Shown here piece after piece: positions 41,730 through 50,487 of a DNA stretch of 64,000 nt. The translations under genes were made by a program, and so were the position numbers. Under the pieces are notes generated by a model. The model was not told where the DNA came from, ran no database searches, and worked only from the letters and a program-made list of their open reading frames with translations. Position 1 is the first letter of the stretch; every line of letters begins with the position of its first letter. The stretch is taken from the NCBI RefSeq assembly GCF_000971975.1, contig NZ_LAQO01000002.1:1-64000 (forward strand), read 5' to 3'. This DNA comes from Paenibacillus algorifonticola. GTDB taxonomy: Bacteria; Bacillota; Bacilli; Paenibacillales; Paenibacillaceae.

Positions 41730-44003
41730 ATGGTAAAACGAATCAGGATGCGTACATTGTTTTTTGGAGGGGTAATTACCCTCCTTTTTCTTATTCTAAT
41801 TGGTAGAATTTTCTGGGTACAGGTAATTGATAGAGACACTTGGTATACGATGGCAAAAGAGCGCTGGGCGGATACAGAGACATTAGTCGCGAATAGGGGG
41901 ACCATTACGGATCGCAATGGCAATGTGCTGGCGATGGATGCACTTGCGTATAATGTGGCTGTCAGTCCGAAGCAGATTGATAGTTTGGACATTGCCGATG
42001 ATGTTGTAGAAGGGCTGAATGCGATTTTGAACAAACCGCAGGATGAGCTTCGCAAAATCGTAACCGCGCAAAACGATAAAGGCGAATATTACGCGCAGCG
42101 TGAAATTCGGGACGGCGGCTGGAATATCGATAAACCGCTGGCCGATAAAATCAAGGAGCTGCGGGATGAACTAAAGAAAGAAACAAAAGTAAATGACGTT
42201 GGCATATATTTATATGATGATCAGAAACGCTACTATCCTCGCAATACGATGGCATCCCAGCTGCTAGGTTACGTGGACAAGGATGGCATAGCACTTGCGG
42301 GCATCGAATCCTTTTTCAATGACAAGCTGCAGGGTACGAATGGTGAAATCAAGTATGAGAAGGATGGCAAGCGCGTTCAGCTCGCGGAAGGCGATGTCGT
42401 TTATGAACCAGTCGTAGACGGGCAGGATATTATGCTGACCCTGGATAACGAAATTCAGCATTATGTAGAGGACGCGATCAAGGAAGTAGCAGATAAATAT
42501 CAGCCTAAAAGCATCACGGCTATTGCTGCTGACCCCAATACGATGGAAATTCTCGCAATGGCGAATTATCCGACCTTTAATCCGAATACGTATTGGGATA
42601 CGAACTTTGAAAATGCGTACAATCACGCCATCAAGTCCTTGTATGAGCCGGGTTCAACGTTCAAAATTGTAACGCTGGCGGCAGCGGTTGAAGAAGGGCT
42701 GTTTAATCCGAATGCAGAATTTCAATCCGGCAGCATTAATGTGCCAGGTAATCCCGTTCGTGATTCCAACCGGGTAGGTTGGGGGAAAATCTCTTATTTG
42801 GAAGGCTTAAAGCATTCCAGTAACGTCGCTTTCGTTAAACTAGGCTGGCAAATGCTCGGCGGCGAGAAGCTGGTTGATTACATTAATCGCTTTGGCTTCG
42901 GACAGCCGACAGGCATTCAGCTGGGCAATGAATCAAAGGGTGTCAACAATATCAATTTGAGCATTCCCAGTGATATTGCGCGGGCGTCGTTCGGACAAGG
43001 CCCCGTATCTGTGACGCCGATTCAACAAATTGCCGCAGTCGCAGCAGTAGCAAACGGCGGAAATTTAATACAGCCGCAAATTATTAAGCAAATTTACGAT
43101 CCTAACACGAATACGACTCAGAAGTTTGAGCCGAAGGTTGTACGCAAAGTGATTTCCGAGGATACGTCGAAGAAGGTCGGCGAATATTTGGAGCAGGTTG
43201 TATCTGACCAAGTGAACGGAACCGGACGCAATGCCTACATTGAAGGTTACCGTGTAGCGGGCAAAACCGGTACGGCACAAAAAATTATTAATGGGAAATA
43301 TTCCAAAAATAAATACGTCGTTTCGTTTATCGGCTACGCGCCGGTTGAAAATCCGAAGGTCGTCGTCTATATTGTCGTCGATGAGCCGAATGATCCGCTT
43401 GCGGGCGGGGGTACGGTTGCCGCTCCAGCCTTCAAGGAGATCGTCTACAAAACCTTGCGCCATATGGGCATCATGCCGGAAAACGCGACAGAGGAATCGA
43501 CCACTGATAAAAAGACGCCAACCGTTCAACTGCCGGATGTCACTGAAATGAATTTGTCGCAGGCGCAGGCTGAGCTTAAAGCGCGCAATGTGACGTTTGA
43601 GGTCGTCGGCACGGGAACGACGGTAGTCAAGCAGGTTCCGGCAGCAGGGGAAAACATTGCGGGGGCCCAGCGTGTGTATCTCGTTACCGAGCAGCAGGAC
43701 AAGCTAACCATTCCCGACATGACGGGGCTGTCACTGCGTGATGCTCTGGAGATTGCCTCACTGATGAATGTGCAGCTGCTGGCAGAAGGTGAAGGCTTCA
43801 TCATTTCCCAGAAGGAAGACAAGCAGGGGGATGAGCGGATTTTGCGGGTACAGCTTTCGCCGCCTACTGGCGCAGAGGGTGCGATCACTGCAGAGGAAGC
43901 ACTGGCAAATGCACAGAATGAGGAGGGGACGGAAGAAGAGGCCTCCTCAGGCGGCTCGATGCAGGATGATGTAGAGGATACGGAAGAAGTTCAGGAGCAG
44001 TAG
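41730..44003 (+). CDS. pbpB: Division penicillin-binding protein PBP 2B with PASTA domains
   Basis: A 757-residue class B PBP: N-terminal membrane helix (about 9-28), dimerisation domain (RGTITDRNGNVLAMD), transpeptidase with STFK (EPGSTFKIV), SSN (KHSSNVAF) and KTG (AGKTGTAQ), then two PASTA domains (about 595-720) and an acidic tail. It cross-links septal peptidoglycan with FtsW. The acidic Glu-rich C-terminus is variable in the family. Confidence 0.93.
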   Translation: MVKRIRMRTLFFGGVITLLFLILIGRIFWVQVIDRDTWYTMAKERWADTETLVANRGTITDRNGNVLAMDALAYNVAVSPKQIDSLDIADDVVEGLNAILNKPQDELRKIVTAQNDKGEYYAQREIRDGGWNIDKPLADKIKELRDELKKETKVNDVGIYLYDDQKRYYPRNTMASQLLGYVDKDGIALAGIESFFNDKLQGTNGEIKYEKDGKRVQLAEGDVVYEPVVDGQDIMLTLDNEIQHYVEDAIKEVADKYQPKSITAIAADPNTMEILAMANYPTFNPNTYWDTNFENAYNHAIKSLYEPGSTFKIVTLAAAVEEGLFNPNAEFQSGSINVPGNPVRDSNRVGWGKISYLEGLKHSSNVAFVKLGWQMLGGEKLVDYINRFGFGQPTGIQLGNESKGVNNINLSIPSDIARASFGQGPVSVTPIQQIAAVAAVANGGNLIQPQIIKQIYDPNTNTTQKFEPKVVRKVISEDTSKKVGEYLEQVVSDQVNGTGRNAYIEGYRVAGKTGTAQKIINGKYSKNKYVVSFIGYAPVENPKVVVYIVVDEPNDPLAGGGTVAAPAFKEIVYKTLRHMGIMPENATEESTTDKKTPTVQLPDVTEMNLSQAQAELKARNVTFEVVGTGTTVVKQVPAAGENIAGAQRVYLVTEQQDKLTIPDMTGLSLRDALEIASLMNVQLLAEGEGFIISQKEDKQGDERILRVQLSPPTGAEGAITAEEALANAQNEEGTEEEASSGGSMQDDVEDTEEVQEQ

Positions 44004-44057
44004 CATAACGATATAAGTTGAACGAAAGAAAGCGATAGGGCAAGGGAGAAACGAAAG

Positions 44058-44145
44058 AGAAAGGTTGGAACTGGAGAGAGTAAAGCTTTCCGTAGGAAAG
44101 CCGCTTCGTAAGCATGTGCTCAGCGGCCGGAAGTCCAACCTTTCT
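44058..44145 (+). repeat. Intergenic repeat family 1, copy B
   Basis: Terminal arms AGAAAGGTTGGA (44058-44069) and TCCAACCTTTCT (44134-44145) pair perfectly and enclose the 34-base core at 44082-44115 shared with copy A (29741-29774). The 310 bases between pbpB and spoVD hold no gene besides this element. Confidence 0.7.
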
Positions 44146-44313
44146 CGCAGTGGCGAACATCGCCCCATGCTATTCAATCGTTCAACTTGTATAGTACAGG
44201 TAGCATAATGGACATGTCAGGGGCTTGTTCTATCTCCTCCACCGAATGAATAGGCTGGGAATGAGCGTCAGTGTACGCTCTGCCTTAAGCAAAGGGCGGA
44301 GGAGGAGCAAGCG

Positions 44314-46257
44314 ATGAAAGTATCAAATGTGACGGTGCGCCGTCGATTGTTTATGGTGCTTATTTTTGGAGTAATTGCATTTGCCGCTTTAGGTGCGCGG
44401 TTAGGGTATGTCCAGCTTTGGAAAGGCAGCGAGCTGGCGGCCAAGGCGGAAAACTCGTGGCGCAGGGACATTCCCTATATGGCGAAGCGGGGAGAAATTT
44501 GGGACCGCAATGGCGTCAAGCTGGCCTACAATGTAACCTCGCCTACCATTTGGGCGATTCCTGCGCAAATTAAAGACAAGCGGGCGACGGCTGATGCGCT
44601 CGCGCCGCTGCTGGATATGACGGCAGATGAGCTGTATGGCAAAATCAATACGAAAAAATCAATGCTCGTCCAGCTGCGTCCCGGCGGCCGCAAAATGACG
44701 CTGGAGAAGGCGCAGCAGGTTCGGGAGCTTGCGCTTCCTGGCATTGTAGCTGCCGAGGACAATAAGCGTTTTTATCCTTTTGGCAGCTTGGCGGCACATG
44801 TGCTTGGCTTTACAGGCATAGACAACCAAGGACTAACGGGTGTGGAAGCCAAGTATAATGACGAGCTTAGCGGCATTCAAGGGAATGTCTCTTTTCTGTC
44901 GGATGCGCGCGGCAGGCAGATGCCGAATTCCTCGGATACGTATGTGGAGCCGAAGGAAGGGCTGACGATGCAGCTGACGATCGACAAGCAGATTCAAGCG
45001 ATTATGGAGCGAGAGCTGGACCAAGCGATGGCGCAGCACCAGCCCGACCAGATTATGGCGATTGCGATGAATCCGAAAAACGGCGAAATATTGGGGATGG
45101 CAAGTCGCCCAACCTATGAGCCGGATAAGTACAAGGAAGTCGCATCCGAGGTGTATAATCGGAATTTGCCGATTTGGATGACCTATGAGCCGGGGTCGAC
45201 GTTTAAAATTATTACGCTCGCGGCAGCTATTGAAGAAAAGAAAGTCAACCTGAACAATGAGCGTTTTTATGATCCGGGTGCAATTGAAGTTGGAGGCGCA
45301 AGGCTTCGCTGCTGGAAGAAGGGCGGCCATGGCAGCCAGACTTTTCTGGAAGTTGTTGAGAACTCCTGCAACCCGGGCTTTGTGACGCTTGGACAGCGGC
45401 TGGGCAAGGATAAGCTGTTCGAATATATTAAAAATTTTGGTTTTGGCACAAAAACGGGCATTGATATCGGCGGCGAGGGAAATGGCATTATGTTTAAGCT
45501 GAGCCGGGTCGGGCCGGTGGAGCTGGCGACGACTGCTTTCGGTCAAGGGGTTTCGGTTACGCCCATTCAACAAATTACCGCTGTCTCGGCTGCTATTAAT
45601 GGCGGTACGCTGTACAAGCCGCATGTGGTGAGGGGCTGGATTAATCCGGATACTGGGGAGACGGTGGAAACCGTAGAGCCGGAGGCGGTGCGAACGGTCA
45701 TTTCTGAGGAAACGTCGAAGGCGGTCAGAGAAGCGCTGGAAAGTGTCGTAGCGAAAGGAACCGGGCGAAATGCGTTTATTGATGGCTACCGAGTAGGCGG
45801 CAAGACGGGTACGGCGCAAAAGGTCGTGGGCGGCAAATATTCGCCCAACGAGCATATCGTCTCCTTTATCGGCTTTGCCCCAGCGGATGATCCGGAAATC
45901 GTCATTTACGTAGCGGTTGATAATCCGCAAGGGATACAGTTCGGGGGCCTTGTTGCGGCGCCGATCGTGCGCAATATGATGGAGGATGCATTGACGGTAT
46001 TGCAGGTGCCGCAAAGAGAGAAGCAGATTGGCAAAGTGTATAAATACGGCGAAACGCCAGTTGTCACTGTCCCTAATCTGATCGGCAAGACGGTGTCCGA
46101 TATTTATGAGGATTTGAATATGAACTTCAACCTGAGCTCAGCGGGAACGGGGCAGACGGTTATTCGTCAGGCGCCTGCTGCCGGCACGCGGGTAGATCGC
46201 GGCTCTACGATTCGCATCTATTTAGGCGACGAGGATGATATATCTCATACGCATTGA
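44314..46257 (+). CDS. spoVD: Sporulation-specific penicillin-binding protein SpoVD
   Basis: A 647-residue class B PBP with an N-terminal membrane helix, RGEIWDRNGVKLAYN, and active-site motifs STFK (EPGSTFKII), SCN (ENSCNPGF) and KTG (GGKTGTAQK). One C-terminal PASTA domain follows (TVPNLIGKTVSDIYED). The single PASTA and the position after pbpB identify SpoVD, which builds spore cortex together with SpoVE. GGAGGAGCAAGCG precedes ATG 44314. Confidence 0.92.
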   Translation: MKVSNVTVRRRLFMVLIFGVIAFAALGARLGYVQLWKGSELAAKAENSWRRDIPYMAKRGEIWDRNGVKLAYNVTSPTIWAIPAQIKDKRATADALAPLLDMTADELYGKINTKKSMLVQLRPGGRKMTLEKAQQVRELALPGIVAAEDNKRFYPFGSLAAHVLGFTGIDNQGLTGVEAKYNDELSGIQGNVSFLSDARGRQMPNSSDTYVEPKEGLTMQLTIDKQIQAIMERELDQAMAQHQPDQIMAIAMNPKNGEILGMASRPTYEPDKYKEVASEVYNRNLPIWMTYEPGSTFKIITLAAAIEEKKVNLNNERFYDPGAIEVGGARLRCWKKGGHGSQTFLEVVENSCNPGFVTLGQRLGKDKLFEYIKNFGFGTKTGIDIGGEGNGIMFKLSRVGPVELATTAFGQGVSVTPIQQITAVSAAINGGTLYKPHVVRGWINPDTGETVETVEPEAVRTVISEETSKAVREALESVVAKGTGRNAFIDGYRVGGKTGTAQKVVGGKYSPNEHIVSFIGFAPADDPEIVIYVAVDNPQGIQFGGLVAAPIVRNMMEDALTVLQVPQREKQIGKVYKYGETPVVTVPNLIGKTVSDIYEDLNMNFNLSSAGTGQTVIRQAPAAGTRVDRGSTIRIYLGDEDDISHTH

Positions 46258-46356
46258 CTATACTGGTAGACATAATAAATAATAATGAAGGACATAATGC
46301 TCGGTCAGGCAGCAAGGCTTCATGTTTGCCGAGTGATGGGAGGAGAAGATAAGCGT

Positions 46357-47847
46357 ATGAAATTAAGCGAATTGGCAAGCAGATTAATCACTTCCAAGCT
46401 AATTGGCAGCGGTGATATAGAGATTACAGCCATCGAGACGGATTCCCGCGCTGCACAGGCGGGCAGCTTGTTTATTTGTTTGCCCGGCCATACGGTGGAT
46501 GGGCATGACTTTGCACCGCAAGCGGCGGAGCGCGGCGCGTCCGCCTTTGTAGTCGAGCGCGAGCTGCCGCATATTGCGGCTCCGCAGCTCGTTGTAGGGA
46601 GCAGCCGCCATGCGATGGCGGTGCTTGCGGACTATTTTTACAAGCAGCCTAGCGGCTCCTTGCATTTGATTGGGGTTACGGGTACGAATGGAAAGACGAC
46701 GACGACATATTTAATTGAGCAAATTTTGAATGATCAGGATAAGCCAGCAGGCGTTATCGGTACAGTGGAGCGGCGTTATGCAGGGAAAACCGAGCCGATG
46801 TCCGGCACGACGCCGGAAGCGCTCCAGCTTCAGCGTTATTTGGCGGAGATGCAGGGCGCTGGCACGCAATATTGCGCGCTGGAGGTGTCCTCCCATGCGC
46901 TGGAGCAGGGCCGGGTGAAGGGCTGCCGCTTCCGCACGGCGATTTTCACGAACCTGACGCAGGATCATCTCGATTATCACGGTACGATGGAGCGTTATGC
47001 TGAAGCGAAGGGGCTTTTCTTCTCACGGCTTGGCAATGTGTATGCTAGTGATGAGGCGGAGCGCTCCTATGCGGTGCTCAATGCGGATGACCCAGCCTCG
47101 GAGGCGTTTGCGAAAGGAACAGCGGCAGATACGATTTTGTATGGAATTGATCATGATGCGGATGTCCGCGCCTCGAATATTCAAATTACGGCGCAAGGCA
47201 CGTCCTTCCATGTCGACACCTTCGCGGGCAGCGCGGATATTACGCTCAAGATGGTCGGCAAGTTTAATGTGTATAATGCGCTGGCGGCCATTAGTGCAGC
47301 ACTAATTGAAGGCATAACGATTGAGCAAATCAAGATGAGCCTTGAAAAAATGGCAGGTGTGCCGGGGCGCGTTGAATCGGTAAGCGTTGGGCAAAGCTTT
47401 GCCGTTATCGTTGACTATGCCCATACGCCGGATGGGCTCGACAATGTACTGCGCGCGGTCAAGGAGCTTGCACCGCCGCGAATCATCTGCGTATTTGGCT
47501 GCGGCGGCGACCGCGACCGGACGAAGCGTCCGATTATGGGCGCCATTGCTGCCAAATACAGCGATTATGCGATCATTACCTCGGATAATCCGCGTACGGA
47601 AGACCCTGAGCTCATTTTGCGGGACGTGGAAGCCGGGCTTTTGAAGGATGGTGTGGACAAGAGCCGCTATGAGCTGCTCGTTGATCGTCATGCCGCGATT
47701 GAAAAAGCGGTTGAAATGGCAAGCCCCGGCGATGTAGTATTGATTGCGGGGAAAGGTCATGAAACCTATCAAATTATCGGAGGCGTTACGCATCCGTTTG
47801 ATGACCGACTAGTTGCGAAAGAAGCGATAAGGGGATTATTACATTGA
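46357..47847 (+). CDS. murE: UDP-MurNAc-tripeptide ligase MurE (meso-DAP type)
   Basis: The 496-residue ligase has the ATP site GVTGTNGKTTTTYLIEQIL and the DNPRTEDP motif, which selects meso-diaminopimelate rather than lysine. It adds the third stem residue to UDP-MurNAc-L-Ala-D-Glu. ATG 46357 has GGAGGAGAAG nearby; the longer frame from 46285 is not supported. The stop overlaps the murF start by four bases. Confidence 0.95.
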   Translation: MKLSELASRLITSKLIGSGDIEITAIETDSRAAQAGSLFICLPGHTVDGHDFAPQAAERGASAFVVERELPHIAAPQLVVGSSRHAMAVLADYFYKQPSGSLHLIGVTGTNGKTTTTYLIEQILNDQDKPAGVIGTVERRYAGKTEPMSGTTPEALQLQRYLAEMQGAGTQYCALEVSSHALEQGRVKGCRFRTAIFTNLTQDHLDYHGTMERYAEAKGLFFSRLGNVYASDEAERSYAVLNADDPASEAFAKGTAADTILYGIDHDADVRASNIQITAQGTSFHVDTFAGSADITLKMVGKFNVYNALAAISAALIEGITIEQIKMSLEKMAGVPGRVESVSVGQSFAVIVDYAHTPDGLDNVLRAVKELAPPRIICVFGCGGDRDRTKRPIMGAIAAKYSDYAIITSDNPRTEDPELILRDVEAGLLKDGVDKSRYELLVDRHAAIEKAVEMASPGDVVLIAGKGHETYQIIGGVTHPFDDRLVAKEAIRGLLH

Positions 47848-49301
47848 TTAGACGTACGCTGGAACAAATAGGCGGCATGTGCAAGGCGGAATGGAATCCG
47901 GCTGCTTCCGCCGTTGCCATCACGGGCGCAGGAACCGATTCACGTAAAATTACAGCGGGGCAGCTGTTCGTGCCGCTGGTGGGAGATAAATTCGACGGGC
48001 ATGACTACGTGGCCCAGGCGCTTAAGGATGGAGCTGCTGCTGCACTGTGGCAGCGCGGCCATGCCATTCCGCCGGAGCTCGCAGACGCTCCTCTGCTTCT
48101 GGTTGATGATACGCTTGCAGCGCTTCAAGCGCTTGCGAGTGTTTACCGCACCGAGCTTGCAGGGCTGCGCGTTGTGGGCATTACAGGCAGCAACGGTAAA
48201 ACGACAACGAAGGATATGGTTGCCGCGGTTCTTGGCACCTCGCTTCGCGTGCACAAAACAGCAGGCAACCTGAACAATCATATCGGGCTGCCGCTGATGG
48301 TGCTGGAGCTGGATGAGCAGACAGAGGTAGCGGTGCTGGAGATGGGCATGAGCGGCTTTGGCGAAATTGAGCTGCTGACGCAAATTGCGAAGCCGGATGT
48401 TGCCATCATTACGAATATTGGCGATGCGCATATGCTTCAATTGGGCTCGCGCGAAGGCATCGCGAAAGCGAAGCTGGAAATCGTTTCCGGCTTGCAGCCC
48501 GGCGGGCTGCTGCTGTATAACGGTGATGAGCCGCTGCTCGTCGCAGGGCTTGGCACGACGGCGCTGCCAGCTGGCGCAAGACTGGAAGCTTTTGGCCTGA
48601 TGGACGGAAATCGGTGGACGGCTGCGAATATGAATATAGACGCAGTATCGGCAGCCTTCGAACTGAAGGACGGAGGCGCCCGCGCGCAAGTTAATGGAGC
48701 GGTGACGGAAGCGGCTGAAACAGCTGAAGCGGCAATCTATGCCATTCCTGTGCCGGGCAAGCATAATGTCAGCAATGCGTTGGCAGCCATTGCAATTGGC
48801 CATCATTTTGGCATCTCTGGGGAGCGGATTCGCCAGGGATTGTCCAGCCTGCAGTTGACAGGCATGCGGATTCAGCCGGTAAAAGCTTTTAATGGCGCCA
48901 TGATTTTGAATGATGCGTATAACGCGAATCCGACTGCGGTAAGGGCGGCCATCGATTTGCTGGAGAGCGTAAGCGGCTTCCGCAAAAAATGGATCGTGCT
49001 TGGCGATATGCTTGAGCTTGGACCAGATGAGGAGCAGCTTCACTATGACACAGGCGCTTTCATTACGCCTGCGAAGGCCGATGCCGTGCTTACTTGCGGA
49101 CAGCTTTCTCGTCACACGTCACACGGCGTGAAGAGCAGCTTTGGCGCTGCGGCTGATGCAGCGGACATCATTCATTTTGAAGAGAAGGAAAAGCTGGCGG
49201 AGTGGCTCAAACAGCAGCTGCAGCCTGCGGATATTGTGCTGGTTAAAGGCTCGCGCGGTATGCGTATGGAACAGATTGTCCAAGCTTTAGAGGTGGGGTG
49301 A
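47844..49301 (+). CDS. murF: UDP-MurNAc-pentapeptide synthetase MurF
   Basis: The 485-residue protein starts with TTG inside the murE stop (TTGA), implying coupling. It contains VVGITGSNGKTTTKDMVAAVL, NLNNHIGLPL, LEMGMSGFGEIE and NDAYNANPTAVRAAI. It adds D-Ala-D-Ala to the UDP-MurNAc tripeptide. The use of TTG in an overlap probably tunes its output relative to MurE. Confidence 0.95.
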   Translation: MIRRTLEQIGGMCKAEWNPAASAVAITGAGTDSRKITAGQLFVPLVGDKFDGHDYVAQALKDGAAAALWQRGHAIPPELADAPLLLVDDTLAALQALASVYRTELAGLRVVGITGSNGKTTTKDMVAAVLGTSLRVHKTAGNLNNHIGLPLMVLELDEQTEVAVLEMGMSGFGEIELLTQIAKPDVAIITNIGDAHMLQLGSREGIAKAKLEIVSGLQPGGLLLYNGDEPLLVAGLGTTALPAGARLEAFGLMDGNRWTAANMNIDAVSAAFELKDGGARAQVNGAVTEAAETAEAAIYAIPVPGKHNVSNALAAIAIGHHFGISGERIRQGLSSLQLTGMRIQPVKAFNGAMILNDAYNANPTAVRAAIDLLESVSGFRKKWIVLGDMLELGPDEEQLHYDTGAFITPAKADAVLTCGQLSRHTSHGVKSSFGAAADAADIIHFEEKEKLAEWLKQQLQPADIVLVKGSRGMRMEQIVQALEVG

Positions 49302-49305
49302 GAGC

Positions 49306-50268
49306 ATGGACATGATGATTATTTTATTCACACTAGGCGTTTCTTTTTTGCTCGCGGCTCTGCTTGGGCCGATTTGTATTCCCTTGCTGAAACGGATGAA
49401 GTTTGGACAGCAAATTCGTACGGATGGACCGCAAAGCCATTTGAAAAAAAGCGGCACACCAACGATGGGCGGCATCATTATTATGCTGGCGCTGCTCATA
49501 GCCTTTTTGAATTTTGCCGATAAAACGGCGGATTTCTGGGTGCTGCTTACCGCCTCGCTAGGCTTCGGCCTCGTGGGGTTTCTCGACGATTACATCAAAA
49601 TCGTCTTCAAGCGCTCGCTCGGCCTGACCGCACGTCAGAAGCTGTTCGGCCAGCTGCTGTTTTCGGTTATCGTCTGCGCGTTGCTGTACCAGATGCACCA
49701 TAGCACAGAAATCATCGTTCCCGGCACGTCCTGGAGCTTCGATATGGGATGGTTTTATTATCCGTTTGTCGTCATTATTTTGTTCGCTGCCAGCAATTCG
49801 GTTAATTTCACCGATGGGCTGGACGGACTTCTCGCCGGTACAAGCGCAATTGCCTTTGGCGCATTTACAATTGTAGCGCTGCAAGTGTCGGCTTATGGCT
49901 CAGCCATTTTCTCGGCTGCGATGATTGGAGCCGTGCTGGGCTTCCTGATCTACAACGCGTATCCTGCCAAAGTATTTATGGGGGATACCGGCTCGCTTGG
50001 CATCGGCGGCGGCATTGCTGCGGTTGCGATTTTGACGAAAATGGAGCTGCTGCTCATTTTGATTGGCGGTATTTTCGTACTCGAAATGCTGTCGGTTATT
50101 TTGCAGGTCGGTTCCTTCAAGCTGCGCGGCAAGCGGATTTTCAAAATGAGCCCGATTCATCATCATTTTGAATTGTCCGGCTGGTCCGAGTGGCGCGTTG
50201 TATCAACGTTTTGGGCGGTTGGCCTCGTGTTTGCGGTGCTGTCGCTTCTGCTGATACGTGTATTTTAA
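49306..50268 (+). CDS. mraY: Phospho-MurNAc-pentapeptide transferase MraY
   Basis: The 320-residue membrane enzyme has about ten helices and catalytic motifs GTPTMGGI, FLDDYIKI, NFTDGLDGL and MSPIHHHFE. It transfers phospho-MurNAc-pentapeptide to undecaprenyl phosphate, making lipid I. It begins five bases after murF. A structured spacer then separates it from murD. Confidence 0.96.
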   Translation: MDMMIILFTLGVSFLLAALLGPICIPLLKRMKFGQQIRTDGPQSHLKKSGTPTMGGIIIMLALLIAFLNFADKTADFWVLLTASLGFGLVGFLDDYIKIVFKRSLGLTARQKLFGQLLFSVIVCALLYQMHHSTEIIVPGTSWSFDMGWFYYPFVVIILFAASNSVNFTDGLDGLLAGTSAIAFGAFTIVALQVSAYGSAIFSAAMIGAVLGFLIYNAYPAKVFMGDTGSLGIGGGIAAVAILTKMELLLILIGGIFVLEMLSVILQVGSFKLRGKRIFKMSPIHHHFELSGWSEWRVVSTFWAVGLVFAVLSLLLIRVF

Positions 50269-50285
50269 AATTACTGCACACAAGC

Positions 50286-50342
50286 GTAAACGGCCGAAAG
50301 CCGTCCTCTGGCGGCAAAGCAACCGTTTCGCGTAGAAATATA
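50286..50342 (+). repeat. Intergenic repeat family 2, copy B
   Basis: GCCGTCCTCTGGCGGC (50300-50315), then CCGTTTCGC and AGAAATATA (50334-50342), matches in order and spacing the minus-strand copy at 32945-32997. Confidence 0.6.
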
Positions 50343-50381
50343 GAGAAAGGATGGAAAAATCATATCCTTTCCTATATTTTT
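50336..50381 (+). terminator. Terminator-like hairpin between mraY and murD
   Basis: AAATATAG (50336-50343) plus GAAAGGAT (50345-50352) pairs with ATCCTTTC (50364-50371) plus CTATATTT (50372-50379), one bulged base, then TT. Confidence 0.65.
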
Positions 50382-50396
50382 CAAAATAATAGGGAT

Positions 50397-50460
50397 AGCA
50401 GCTGGCGCTTCTAGCAACGCCGAGATCCACTGCGGATCACGACGTTCTGGCGCCCGTGCT
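50397..50460 (+). ncRNA. Extended nested hairpin upstream of murD
   Basis: Nested arms pair in order: AGCA/TGCT (50397-50400 with 50457-50460), GGCGC/GCGCC (50404-50408 with 50450-50454), AACG/CGTT (50416-50419 with 50443-50446) and GATCC/GGATC (50424-50428 with 50434-50438). It ends 28 bases before the murD start. It may be a structured mRNA leader; no known riboswitch class is recognised. Confidence 0.4.
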
Positions 50461-50487
50461 GTTGCCCTTTACAAGGAGCTGTCATTT

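Noticed and set aside
44833-46014. 393-codon minus-strand ORF opposite spoVD
   Set aside because: A shadow frame rich in Arg/His/Ile without recognisable motif or start signal; spoVD on the other strand is certain.
47940-49115. 391-codon minus-strand ORF opposite murF
   Set aside because: Same type of antisense shadow; composition (many Cys, Arg, His, Gln) is unlike a real protein.
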